In this document: positions 43,486-51,553 of the stretch, one piece after another | Layout: every line of letters starts with the position of its first letter | Position numbering within the stretch: the stretch's first letter is position 1 | NCBI GenBank assembly: GCA_034433305.1 | Contig: DAOUAM010000063.1 | Span: 96,407 to 160,406, forward strand | Length of the DNA: 64,000 nucleotides | DNA from: DAOUAM01 sp034433305 | Lineage (GTDB): Bacteria > Chloroflexota > Dehalococcoidia > Lucifugimonadales > DAOUAM01 | Reading direction: 5' to 3' | Translations under genes and position numbers: made by a program | Notes under the pieces: model-generated | Seen by the model: the letters and a program-made list of their open reading frames with translations, nothing else | Told to the model about the DNA's origin: nothing | Databases searched by the model: none

Positions 43486-45087
43486 TCAGAAGGGCGACGG
43501 CATCATGCCCACGGGCACCTCGATGAGCGTGGGGGCCGGGGCGGACAGCGCCTCCCTGAGGGCCGACTCCAGTTGCTCGGGGCCTTGCGCCCGGACGCCC
43601 CTGGCGCCGTAGGCCTCGGCCAGCTTCACGAAGTCGGGGTTGTGCAACTCCGCCCCCAGCGTGCGGCCGTTGAACATGGTCGCCTGGTCGCGCAGCACGT
43701 TGCCGTAGGCGTTGTCGTTAAACACCACCACGGCAACGTTAATGCCATACTTGACGGCGGTGGCCAGCTCCTGGGAGTTGAACAGGAAGCCGCCGTCGCC
43801 GGCCACGGCCACTACGGCCCGACCGGGCAGCGCCACCTTCATGCCCAGCGCCAGCGGGAAGGCGTAGCCCAGGTTGCCGAAGTAGGACGAGGTCACGTAG
43901 GTGCCGGGCTGGTAAACGGGGTAGAAGACGCGGCTGTAGTAGCCTATCTGGGTCATGTCGGTGACCAGGATGCCGTCCTCGGGAATGGCGTTGCGCAGCG
44001 CCCTGGTGAGGGAGGATTGAGGCTCCAGGCGGGCCAGCGGGTCACTGAGGCGCTGGGCCTTGAGGGCCTCCAGCTCCGCCTTGCGGCTGGGCCGTGGCGG
44101 CGTGGTGGCCTTCAGGACGCGGTACAGTTCCTCCAGGGTGCGCCGGGCGTCGCCCACCAGTCCGAAGGTGCTGGCGTAGTTGCGCCCGATCTCGGCGGGG
44201 TCCACGTCTATCTGGACCACGCGAGGGCCGGCCGAGAGGTTGGCGGTGGCGAAGCGCGTGCCCACGGCCAGGATGACGTCATAGCGGGCCAGTTGCTCAC
44301 GGAAGGGGTCGTTGCGAAAGCGCAGCACGCCCAGGGACAGGTAGTGCCTTTCGGAGAGGGCGCCCTTGCCCTCGGGCGTGGTGACCACCGGGGCCTGGAG
44401 GTGCTCGGCCACCTGCCGGAGCGCCTCCGACGCGCCGGAGGATATGACGCCGCCACCGGCCCAGATGAGCACGCTGGCGGCGTTCGCCAGGATGCCAGCG
44501 CCCTCCTGGATGCTCTGATTGCTGGCCGGCGGCCGCTGGTACTGCCCCGGCTCCGGCAGCTCGACGTCGGCCTCCTCGGCCAGCGTCTCGGGCGGTACCT
44601 CTATCTCCACCGGCCTGGGCCTGCCCGTCCGCAGGTGGTGGAAGGCCTCGTGGACCGCCGAGGGGATGTCGGCGGGCTTCAGGACGCGCGAGGCCCACTT
44701 GGTGATGGGCCGGATGGCGTCAAGCTGGTCGTTGACCTCATGCAGCACGCCGCGGTTGACGCCGATGAGGTCGCGCTGTACCTGGCCCGACACCACCAGC
44801 ACGGGCGAGGAGGAAGCATAGGCCGTGCCGATGCCAGCCGAGGCGTTGAGCAGCCCCGGCCCCGGCACCACCAGCGCCGTGCCGACGTCGCCGGTGGCCC
44901 GGGCGTAGCCGTCGGCCATGTAGGTGGTGGCCTGCTCGTGGCGCGTGGTATAGAAGCGGATGCGCGGCTCCTGGGCCAGGGCGTCCACGGCGTGGTAGAG
45001 CTGGACGCCCGGCAGCCCGAAGATGGCCCGCACGCCCTCCTGGTACAGGGACTTCACCAGGGCCTGGCCGCCCGTCATCCTGGGCAT
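43486..45087 (-). CDS. Thiamine diphosphate-dependent enzyme, acetolactate-synthase-like
   Basis: A 533-residue enzyme with the three-domain layout of acetohydroxyacid synthase large subunit, benzoylformate decarboxylase and relatives. The N-terminal Pyr domain includes the ThDP-activating Glu in TTRHEQATTYMADGYARATG. A central domain follows, and the C-terminal PP domain has AGDGGFLFNSQELATA...NDNAYG (GDG...NDN, Mg/ThDP site). No acetolactate synthase small subunit or ilv genes lie nearby, so a catabolic decarboxylase or carboligase role is likelier than branched-chain synthesis. The ATG follows AAGGAGG. Confidence 0.9.
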   Translation of the reverse strand: MPRMTGGQALVKSLYQEGVRAIFGLPGVQLYHAVDALAQEPRIRFYTTRHEQATTYMADGYARATGDVGTALVVPGPGLLNASAGIGTAYASSSPVLVVSGQVQRDLIGVNRGVLHEVNDQLDAIRPITKWASRVLKPADIPSAVHEAFHHLRTGRPRPVEIEVPPETLAEEADVELPEPGQYQRPPASNQSIQEGAGILANAASVLIWAGGGVISSGASEALRQVAEHLQAPVVTTPEGKGALSERHYLSLGVLRFRNDPFREQLARYDVILAVGTRFATANLSAGPRVVQIDVDPAEIGRNYASTFGLVGDARRTLEELYRVLKATTPPRPSRKAELEALKAQRLSDPLARLEPQSSLTRALRNAIPEDGILVTDMTQIGYYSRVFYPVYQPGTYVTSSYFGNLGYAFPLALGMKVALPGRAVVAVAGDGGFLFNSQELATAVKYGINVAVVVFNDNAYGNVLRDQATMFNGRTLGAELHNPDFVKLAEAYGARGVRAQGPEQLESALREALSAPAPTLIEVPVGMMPSPF

Positions 45088-45161
45088 ACGAGTCCTCCTT
45101 CACGCAGGGCAACGTTTACCCGATACGCATAGCGGCGCTGCGTCGGTGGTAAGGCGAGGCC

Positions 45162-45255
45162 AGCCCCCTCTCTGGCTCTCCCCCAAAGGGGGCAAGGACC
45201 CTCCCTTTCCCCTGTGGGGGAAGGCCAGGGCCTGCCCGGAGCTGGTCGAAGCGAT
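45162..45255 (-). repeat. Two-hairpin dispersed repeat, copy 6 (inverted), with extra module
   Basis: Inverted copy (CTCTCCCCCAAAGGGGGC, AAGGACCCTCC, CCCTGTGGGGGAAGG) followed by GGCCTGCCCGGAGCTGGTCG, the same accessory module that accompanies copy 2. It lies upstream of the ThDP-enzyme gene. Confidence 0.78.
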
Positions 45256-45320
45256 GTTGGGGAAGCGTGAGCCAACCATCAGGTCTTTTCAGACGCTCCT
45301 GGTCAAACGCTCCGCCGTCC

Positions 45321-46490
45321 TTACTGCTGGCCGCGCTGCTGGGCGTAGTCCTGGCGGGCGCGCTCCATGGCCTTGTTGCGTAGGGCCACCAGCTCGTCCT
45401 TCTTGGCGGCTGACCAGGCCTGGGAGGTCTTCAGGTTGACCAGGGTGCCCTGGAAGTGGGGCATGACGTAGCGGGCCACCAGCTCGTAGCTGTGCATCAC
45501 CTGCTCGCGGGTGCCCCACTCGGTCGCCTGTATCAGCAGGCCGCCGTAGCCGCCGCTCTCCTCGTCCAGTTGCTTCAGCCGGGCAATCAGGTCATCGGGG
45601 GTGCCGACGCACCAGCGGCCACGCTCCACCATGAAGTCAATAATCTTCTCGGGCGGGCAGTCTGTGGGGTCGGCGCCCAGGGTGTTCTCGAAGTAGTCGC
45701 GCTGGAAGCGCGCGGCGCCGATGCGGGCCTGCTCGAAGGCCTCCTTGCGGCTCTCGGCCAGGTGGACGGCCATGACCAGGCGCCACTCCTCGCGCTTCAT
45801 GACCTTGCCATGCTGGGCCGCCGTCTCCTCAGCGATCTGCCAGAACCTGGCCAGGTTGGGCGCCAGCTTGTTATCGCGGGTGACGCTCACCGACAGCACG
45901 CCAGCACCGTGCTTGCCGGCCAGCACCATGCCCGACGGGGACTGGGACGCCGCCACAGCCACGGGGAAGTAGGGCTGGGTGTAGGGCCGCAGTTGCAGCA
46001 GCGCCTCCTTGAGGGTAAACCACTCGGACTCGTAGGTGATAGGCTCGGTGGAGGTAAGCAGCCGCATGATGATGCCCAGGGACTCGTCCATGCGCCGGCG
46101 CTGGGTAGGCGGGTCTATGCCCAGCATGTAGGCGTCGGACACCAGGGCGCCCGGCCCGACGCCCAGCATGACGCGTCCCCGCGTCAGGTGGTCCAGCAGC
46201 ACCATGCGGTTGGCCACCATCAGCGGGTGATGGTAGGGCAGGCTGATGACGCCGGTGCCCAGCTTGATATGCCTGGTGCGCTCGGCGGCAGCGGCGATGA
46301 AGACCTCCGGCGAGGCGATGGTCTCCCAGCCGGCGCTGTGGTGCTCGCCGATCCAGGCCTCGTCGAAGCCCAGGTAGTCCAGCCACTCGATGGTTTCCAG
46401 GTCCCGCTGCAGCGCCAGCGTGGGGTTCTCGCCCAGCCAGTGGAACGGGGCCATGAATATGCCGAACTTCATCCGTGCGGGCAGTGCCAT
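45321..46490 (-). CDS. LLM-class flavin-dependent monooxygenase
   Basis: 389 residues, close to the luciferase alpha-subunit-like group. It shows MKFGIFMAPFHWLGENPTLA, WLDYLGFDEAWIGEHHSAGW, IKLGTGVISLPYHHPLMVANR, GRVMLGVGPGALVSDAYMLG (flavin-binding region), and a C-terminal part with GTPDDLIARLKQL. The IGEHH pair is characteristic of FMN-dependent members such as alkanal or limonene monooxygenases. A partner flavin reductase is not encoded nearby. The ATG has AAGGA 9 bases before it. SAR202 genomes are reported to be rich in such enzymes, which are thought to attack recalcitrant organic compounds. Confidence 0.9.
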   Translation of the reverse strand: MALPARMKFGIFMAPFHWLGENPTLALQRDLETIEWLDYLGFDEAWIGEHHSAGWETIASPEVFIAAAAERTRHIKLGTGVISLPYHHPLMVANRMVLLDHLTRGRVMLGVGPGALVSDAYMLGIDPPTQRRRMDESLGIIMRLLTSTEPITYESEWFTLKEALLQLRPYTQPYFPVAVAASQSPSGMVLAGKHGAGVLSVSVTRDNKLAPNLARFWQIAEETAAQHGKVMKREEWRLVMAVHLAESRKEAFEQARIGAARFQRDYFENTLGADPTDCPPEKIIDFMVERGRWCVGTPDDLIARLKQLDEESGGYGGLLIQATEWGTREQVMHSYELVARYVMPHFQGTLVNLKTSQAWSAAKKDELVALRNKAMERARQDYAQQRGQQ

Positions 46491-46902
46491 GTTAACCAGT
46501 CCTTTTCTTTTGCAAGCCAGCATGCGGCCTGGAGCGGCCCATGTCTGGCACCACAAGACCAACTCGTCGGCATTCTATCACGGGCGGCTGGAATGGGCAA
46601 TCTTCTCACAAGTTGGCAGAAGCGCCTATCTGTCGCGTTGGCCGCTTCTCTCTGCAGGTAGCAATATTCCATCGTAGTACATGGATGGTTATATATTGCA
46701 GCGATGTAAGCGCATCCAGAATATGGAGCGATTCTTCGTGTTACCAGGGACTTTTGCAGGTTGATTCTGCGCCGTAAGCGTCTATGCACAACTTATATGG
46801 CTTTATTCACCTCGGCTGTACTGGCATTATGTCTTGAAACCACTTCTAATCTTTGAAACAATCGGGAGATGACTTGTGGCATCTTTGCTGAGAGTTTGAT
46901 TC
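46491..46902. other. AT-richer intergenic region
   Basis: 412 bases with no supported gene. Composition falls markedly from about 46,640 onward (for example GGTTATATATTGCAGCG, ATTCACCTCGG, CACTTCTAATCTTTGAAAC). This marks the start of a compositionally different stretch that includes the broken gene downstream. Confidence 0.5.
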
Positions 46903-47486
46903 TTGGTAACGTTGGTTGTGGCACAACTAGTCACTGTATGGGTGATATTTATCCTTAACTGGTCACAGCCTGAGCCCGTTTATGCTACTTATACGGGCCA
47001 TTATTGGGCTGGTGTTCAGGAACCGCCTGCCCAGGATTTTATCGGCACTGAGGGTAATAACCAAGCTCAGAATGCCGCTGTAAGAGGATGGAGCGCACCC
47101 AAGCAATTTGTGTACACCGAAGACGCTGGAGTTGGTTCTGTTCAGGAGTTCAGCACGCTGAGTGTAGGTACAAATTACAACTTTAGAACAGTGAAGCTTT
47201 CAGGTACAAATACAAGGGGATTTTACCGAGACTCGAACCTTATAACTACGAAGAGTCTACCCAACTTGTCCTCTGGGGTGATGCAGGGGCGATGCAAGAG
47301 CGGAATGAGGCTTGTAACAACCCGGACCTCAGTGAATGGTGGACCCTTAAGAGAGCTACCACAGGTGGATGGTCTAGCTGGGCTAACATGCAACTCTACA
47401 TGGACAACGACCCTGACTATTGCGTCTACAAGCTATCAAATGTTTGGTTCAAGACCCAGAGGACTGGCGATCCAGACTGCATCTAA
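46903..47486 (+). pseudogene. Frameshifted gene for a secreted protein
   Basis: Two overlapping frames together resemble one extracellular protein. Frame A (from 46903, TTG) encodes an N-terminal signal segment (VAQLVTVWVIFILNW, cleavage near PVYA) followed by HYWAGVQEPPAQDFIGTEGN. Frame B (open from 47187, a TAG at 47184-47186 precedes it) encodes YEESTQLVLWGDAGAM, WWTLKRATTGGWSSWANMQL and YCVYKLSNVWFKTQ, ending at 47486. The frame-B end, not the frame-A end, has the Trp/Tyr-rich repeats expected of such a secreted protein. A single -1 shift between about 47187 and 47270 would join them. AT-rich composition suggests acquisition. A sequencing error is also possible. Confidence 0.6.
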
Positions 47487-47550
47487 GTAACTAAGCAGAT
47501 AGCCACGGTTGATATGAACTTAAGTATGTCAGGGTGTGAGCGTGCTCCCA

Positions 47551-47601
47551 TCCCCTCGACAAGCTCGGGGCAGGCTCTGAGCTTGCCGAAGGCGAGGGGG
47601 C
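47551..47601. repeat. Palindromic CTCGACAAGCTCGGGG-type repeat
   Basis: CCCCTCGACAAGCTCGGGGC, then AGGCTCTGAGCTTGCC, then GAAGGCGAGGGGG form nested complementary arms. The CTCGAC..GGGGCAGGC part is the same module attached to two-hairpin copies 2 and 6. Confidence 0.65.
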
Positions 47602-47689
47602 AGGCGTTGGCCTCTGAAAGTGCATATCAACTCAGGCTACCAGCTTAACCCTCCGGAGCTCTATGGATAATGGAAAAGGTGAGAGTAAT

Positions 47690-48322
47690 ATGGATCGAAT
47701 GAAACTTGCTTTGGGCTTGCTGGCGTTGACTATGCTTCCTATCATTGCCTTCCTGGCGTTGCGTAGCGTGGCCGCAGATAGAAGGAACGAAACAGCGCAA
47801 GGGTTGGATACAACGTTAGAACAAGCTCTAGCCCAAAGTCCCAAACCACTAATCCCGGGAGGCGCCCCCTTCTTCTTTGCTGAAAAGGTGTCCCTCGCAG
47901 AGGCCAGGGAACGGACATCCTTCACCATTCCACTGCCCTCGGCGGTGGACGAAAGCTCTTTAGTGGAGGTATGGGTGACATCTGACCAGGTCGCCCGGGA
48001 GCGCCGTTCAGTGGCTTTGCGCTTTGCCGATGGCCTGACGATAATTATGGATGGCCCAGTGCTCGAAAGTCCTTTGTATGCTGAAAGCGTTGCAGAAGAG
48101 GGAACGCCCTTCAAGCTCCTGCAAGTCAATGGTCATGCTGGGAGAGGCAAAGACCCCGGAGTTTCAGAAGGCCTGACTGGCAAAGGACCATACCCAGGCA
48201 GCGTGGACTGGTGGGTAGGCGAAGTACAACTCAGCATCTACCACCCCAACCTGTCCATGAGGGAACTGTTAAGGATTGCAGAGTCCATGCCGGGGCCTGC
48301 CCGGAGACCTGGGGCGCGATAG
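47690..48322 (+). CDS. Membrane-anchored DUF4367-like protein
   Basis: A 210-residue protein with one N-terminal membrane helix (about 5-26, LALGLLALTMLPIIAFLALR) and an extracytoplasmic domain. The domain resembles the DUF4367 type found in anti-sigma-factor C-terminal parts: ESSLVEVWVTSDQ, VALRFADGLTIIMDGPVLES, GKGPYPGSVDWWVGEVQLSI and SMRELLRIAESM. The ATG with GGTGAG 6 bases upstream was chosen over one nine codons earlier. No sigma factor gene is adjacent, so a signalling role is only a suggestion. Confidence 0.65.
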   Translation: MDRMKLALGLLALTMLPIIAFLALRSVAADRRNETAQGLDTTLEQALAQSPKPLIPGGAPFFFAEKVSLAEARERTSFTIPLPSAVDESSLVEVWVTSDQVARERRSVALRFADGLTIIMDGPVLESPLYAESVAEEGTPFKLLQVNGHAGRGKDPGVSEGLTGKGPYPGSVDWWVGEVQLSIYHPNLSMRELLRIAESMPGPARRPGAR

Positions 48323-48385
48323 AACCCTCTAGCAAGGCGGCAGAAGCTAGCTAGTGTCAGGGGCCCTGGGAGTCGTGCTGACCAT

Positions 48386-49078
48386 TCAATGGCCTGCATC
48401 TGCTATCAGCGCCAGCGTCTCCACCACCGCCGCCACGTTGCGCATAGCTGTGGGCAGGTTCTGGAGGAAGGCTGAAGGGGCGCCGTGGTCGGCCGAGTCG
48501 GTGATGCCCCGTACCTCCAGGAAGGGAAGCCCGGAGAACTGGCAGGCCCGCGCGCCGCCGGCGCCCTCCCAGCCCACGGCCAGCGCTCCGGTCTGCAGGT
48601 GCAACTCCCACGCCCTCAGCGGGTCAACCACGTCCTCGTCGCCGCTGGCGATGGGGCCAAAGTGGACCTGAAAGGGCTTCTCCATGAGCTTCAGGGCGTT
48701 GGCCAGCGCGGATATGGAAGGGCCGTGGCCGTCGAAGTGGGGAAGCTGCCTGCGCACGAACCGCTGCCGGAAGTCGTGCTCCACCGTTGCGGTGCCGATG
48801 ACCACGTCCCCGGCTTTCAGGCCGGCCAGCAGGCCGCCGGCCGTCCCGGCGCAGACCACCAACCCCAGCCCTTCCAGGTGGTCAATGAGGTGCTGGGTGT
48901 GGATGGCAAAACCCGTCTTGCCCAGGCCGCCCTGGGCCACCAGCAGCCTTCCGCCTGCACAGGCCAGCGCCGCGAGCCTGCCGACGGGACGCTGCTGCCC
49001 CACGTGGCCCAACTCGGCCAGGGCCGCCACCAGCGCGTCGTACTCGCGCTTCAGCGGCGTGACCACCAGGACTGGCAT
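48386..49078 (-). CDS. Nucleoside phosphorylase family protein (MTA/SAH-nucleosidase-like)
   Basis: 230 residues with the PNP_UDP_1 fold. It has VVTPLKREYDALVAAL (substrate-gate start), VVCAGTAGGLLAGLKAGDVVI, the purine/ribose region VGWEGAGGARACQFSGLPFL in place of the usual VEMEGAA, and the catalytic Asp in GITDSADHGAP. The Glu and Asp required for nucleosidase chemistry are present; the Met before that Glu is Trp. MTA/SAH nucleosidase, futalosine hydrolase and purine phosphorylase are all possible. It is the last of three minus-strand genes (lipoate-ligase-like, unknown, nucleosidase), each 12-30 bases apart. Confidence 0.82.
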   Translation of the reverse strand: MPVLVVTPLKREYDALVAALAELGHVGQQRPVGRLAALACAGGRLLVAQGGLGKTGFAIHTQHLIDHLEGLGLVVCAGTAGGLLAGLKAGDVVIGTATVEHDFRQRFVRRQLPHFDGHGPSISALANALKLMEKPFQVHFGPIASGDEDVVDPLRAWELHLQTGALAVGWEGAGGARACQFSGLPFLEVRGITDSADHGAPSAFLQNLPTAMRNVAAVVETLALIADAGH

Positions 49079-49090
49079 GCCAGGGGCGCG

Positions 49091-49615
49091 CTACACTGGC
49101 GCGGTGGCCCGCCGGGCCTGTCGCTCGGCCACGACCAGCGGGCAGTCGTCGGGCAGGATGACAGGCGACTTCCACCAGCGGTAGGCCTCGAACCACTGGC
49201 CGGCCACCCGCACGGCGAGGATGGGGTCAATGACCCGCTCCTCCAGCACCACCATCTCCTCGACCTCTGGCAGGGCCTTCAGGGCGGCGGCCACGCGCTC
49301 GCCCTCCACGGGCATCAGGACTCTGGTCGCGTCATGCTGCCGGAAGATGCCGCTGCCTGACCGGGTCCAGCTTACCCGCAGCAGCCCGAAGAGCGAGATG
49401 GACTTCTGCCGCTCCCAGGACACGCGCAGGAACTCTTTGTTAGCGCACAGCCAGGGAAAGACCCGGCCCGGTCGGGTGATGGTAAGAGGCGAGACCTCCA
49501 CGCCCAGTGCCCTGGCCCTGGCGATGAAGGCTTCGGCACTGGCGGAAGCCTCCGCATGCGGGCGTGGACGAAGGCCGGGAAGGGCAAGCGTCCGTGCTGA
49601 GGTTACCATGTCCAC
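49091..49615 (-). CDS. Hypothetical protein in lipoate-ligase/nucleosidase operon
   Basis: 174 residues, unrecognised. The first 45 residues are Ala/Arg-rich and helical (ASASAEAFIARARALGVEV). The middle is a beta-rich region with several Arg/Trp (FLRVSWERQKSISLFGLLRV, SGSGIFRQHDATRVLM). The end is acidic then Trp-rich (VAGQWFEAYRWWKSP). There is no metal-binding motif, signal or membrane helix. The GTG start has AGGAGG 7 bases upstream; an ATG two codons later is possible. It sits 12 bases before the nucleosidase gene and 29 bases after the lipoate-ligase-like gene, so the three are probably co-transcribed. Confidence 0.6.
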   Translation of the reverse strand: MDMVTSARTLALPGLRPRPHAEASASAEAFIARARALGVEVSPLTITRPGRVFPWLCANKEFLRVSWERQKSISLFGLLRVSWTRSGSGIFRQHDATRVLMPVEGERVAAALKALPEVEEMVVLEERVIDPILAVRVAGQWFEAYRWWKSPVILPDDCPLVVAERQARRATAPV

Positions 49616-49644
49616 CGCACCTCCTCCTGGGACTTACGGGCAAT

Positions 49645-50442
49645 CTAGCGCCCTGGCGGCGACTTGTCAATGGCCGCGTCAGGAGGCGCCATGTGCTCGG
49701 CCTCCACGGCCTCGGCCAGGGCCAGCGTCTCCGGGGAAAGGCTGCCGTCCACCAGCCTGTAGCGGGAGGCGAACTCGTCCACGATGGCCTGAAGGACGTC
49801 CTCGTGTCGGATGGGGCCAATCTCGTCCTCCAGGCTACCGGTGGTGTCCGGGTCCCAGGCGATATCCAGCGCCCTGTACACCGGCACCAGTATGTCCCGG
49901 ACGCGGTAGCTGGAGCCGACCACCACGACGCCGCCCACGTGTGCCGCGCCGGCCACCAGCCGCTGGCCCACGCCCATGAGCTTTTTCCTGCCACGGGCGT
50001 TGACGCTGTAGCGGCCCGGGCAGTACTCCCCGGCCACCTCGCCGATACGGGCGTCCACGCCCAGCCGCCGGAAGGCCGCCGCCATGATGTCAGCCAGCTC
50101 CTGGAAGCGCGCCTCCACGCCAGCGCGGGGGTTGGGGTCGGGGATGGCCCAGGAGAAGGCGATGGTGTCCTCGTGGAACACGGCGGCCCGGCCGCCGGCC
50201 AGGCGGTTGATGGCCTCGAAGCCTCCAGCGCGGGCGGCGGCGACAGCTTGCCGGTAGCCGGCGGCCCTGGTATCCTGCGGGCCGAAGGCCACCAGGGCCA
50301 GCGGCCTGTGCAGCCGCAGTGTCTCCGGCTCCTTGCCCTCCGACACCCGCTGGAGCAGGGCGCGAGAGACGGCGGTGTCCAGCGCAGGCCGGTCGTGGAA
50401 GGCCCGGGTGACCAGGCGTATGGGCCTTGAAGTGCCTTGCAC
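49645..50442 (-). CDS. Lipoate--protein ligase family protein
   Basis: 265 residues of the biotin/lipoate ligase fold. Lipoyl-binding blocks are INRLAGGRAAVFHEDTIAFSW (the RRxxGGG-like loop and the HDDE strand) and EYCPGRYSVNARGRKKLMGVGQRL (the invariant Lys of the GRKxxGxxQ motif). VVVVGSSYRVRDILVPVYRALD is the typical end of the catalytic fold. It could be an LplA ligase, a LipM-like octanoyltransferase or a related amidotransferase; the catalytic-Cys signature of LipM is not obvious. The GTG start is preceded by AGGGG. No lipoyl-dependent complex is nearby. Confidence 0.85.
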   Translation of the reverse strand: MQGTSRPIRLVTRAFHDRPALDTAVSRALLQRVSEGKEPETLRLHRPLALVAFGPQDTRAAGYRQAVAAARAGGFEAINRLAGGRAAVFHEDTIAFSWAIPDPNPRAGVEARFQELADIMAAAFRRLGVDARIGEVAGEYCPGRYSVNARGRKKLMGVGQRLVAGAAHVGGVVVVGSSYRVRDILVPVYRALDIAWDPDTTGSLEDEIGPIRHEDVLQAIVDEFASRYRLVDGSLSPETLALAEAVEAEHMAPPDAAIDKSPPGR

Positions 50443-50998
50443 GGGAAGTCAACCCCTGAGGCGCGCCTTTGCGGACGCTATTGGCTCCCAGGGCCATTAT
50501 CGCAGTTGCGGGGCAGGGCAACAAGGCCAGGAGGCACGGGGGCCAATCATGAAGAGGCCCCTTCCCAAGGGCGGCTGAGTTTCAGGCGGGGAGGAGCAGC
50601 CTCCGACTCTGGGAAGGGGCCTTGCAGGGGTGGTTGGACTGGAGGACAGTCCAATCATGAGTCTAGTCCAGGCGGAGAGTGCGTTGGGTGCGCATCGGGG
50701 TGGAAAAAGGGCTGGGACAGGTGTGCGCCACGCTCTGCCAGGGTGCCTTGCAGGGCCAGCGCCCCAAAATAATAGCCCCCTCATGGCCTGGGGGACCACT
50801 TGGGGGCAAAGCGTAGGTGGAACTGCGCGCAGCCTCAGAATACCGCTTTGCTGTTATGCTTTGGTGTTGGTAGAGTGTGCAAATAGTATGCGTTATGTGT
50901 GCAGGACAGTGGTTGCATTACGAACTGGTGTTCGGTATCATGTGTTGGCAACGGGTCGCGGGCCTGGTGGCCGACAGCAACGGACATTGGAGGTATTG
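50443..50998. other. 556-base intergenic region with two strong hairpins
   Basis: No gene is supported. Two hairpins follow one another: 50555-50566 pairs with 50611-50622 (12 bp, 44-base loop) and 50634-50641 with 50647-50654 (8 bp, 5-base loop). The first stem base is AGGCCCCTTCCC; the second is TTGGACTG. The right half becomes AT-richer and holds the promoter of the gene at 50999. A structured RNA is possible. Confidence 0.5.
50913..50941 (+). promoter_or_regulatory. Promoter for the basic hypothetical protein gene
   Basis: TTGCAT, 17 bases, TATCAT (five of six -10 matches). The start codon lies 58 bases downstream. Confidence 0.45.
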
Positions 50999-51454
50999 AT
51001 GCCAGCGAAACAGGCAACGCTTCTTCCTGTGGAGGAGACCAGGAAGGCCCGGGTGAAGGGCCAGGATAGGGCAGCAGCACCCAGAAAGGAGGACTCGGCC
51101 CACCACAATAGCAGGGAGCAGCCCAGGGCCAGGGCTGACAGGGGCAAGGCCAAAGGCTACCTCAGTGCCGAAGAGTGGGAGAGACGGGGCGTGGCCGTGG
51201 TCAGGCTCTCCGGTGACCTGCCGCCCGACGAGCGCGAGACGGGCCTGAGTTTTCTGGACAAGGACAAGTTCGCCGAGGTGACCACGGCCCTCTACTCCTG
51301 GCAGAAGAGGCTGGAGTCCCTGGGCTGCGTCCCCACGGTCATCAACACCTTCCAGGACAGCAGCGCGGAGATCAGGTACTACGCCAGGGTGCCTCGCAGG
51401 TTCATCAGGCTACCCTCGGCAGGGCGGAAGAAGGCCCAGGACGGCGAACTGTAA
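50999..51454 (+). CDS. Basic hypothetical protein
   Basis: 151 residues, no recognised family. The first 55 residues are highly charged and probably disordered, with many Arg and Lys (RKARVKGQDRAAAPRKED). From about residue 60 the sequence looks folded: YLSAEEWERRGVAVVRLSGD, then FLDKDKFAEVTTALYSWQKR, and SAEIRYYARVPRRFIRL. The ATG has GGAGG 5 bases upstream. It precedes corA by 99 bases in the same direction and may share a transcript. A nucleic-acid-binding role fits the basic N-terminus but is a guess. Confidence 0.6.
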   Translation: MPAKQATLLPVEETRKARVKGQDRAAAPRKEDSAHHNSREQPRARADRGKAKGYLSAEEWERRGVAVVRLSGDLPPDERETGLSFLDKDKFAEVTTALYSWQKRLESLGCVPTVINTFQDSSAEIRYYARVPRRFIRLPSAGRKKAQDGEL

Positions 51455-51553
51455 GACAGAGGTTTCATTACCTAGTGCATTGACCAGGGGAAAGGTGTAA
51501 TATATCGCGGACTCGGGCAGCCGGTGCCGGCACCGGTTGTTTGAAGGTGGTCT

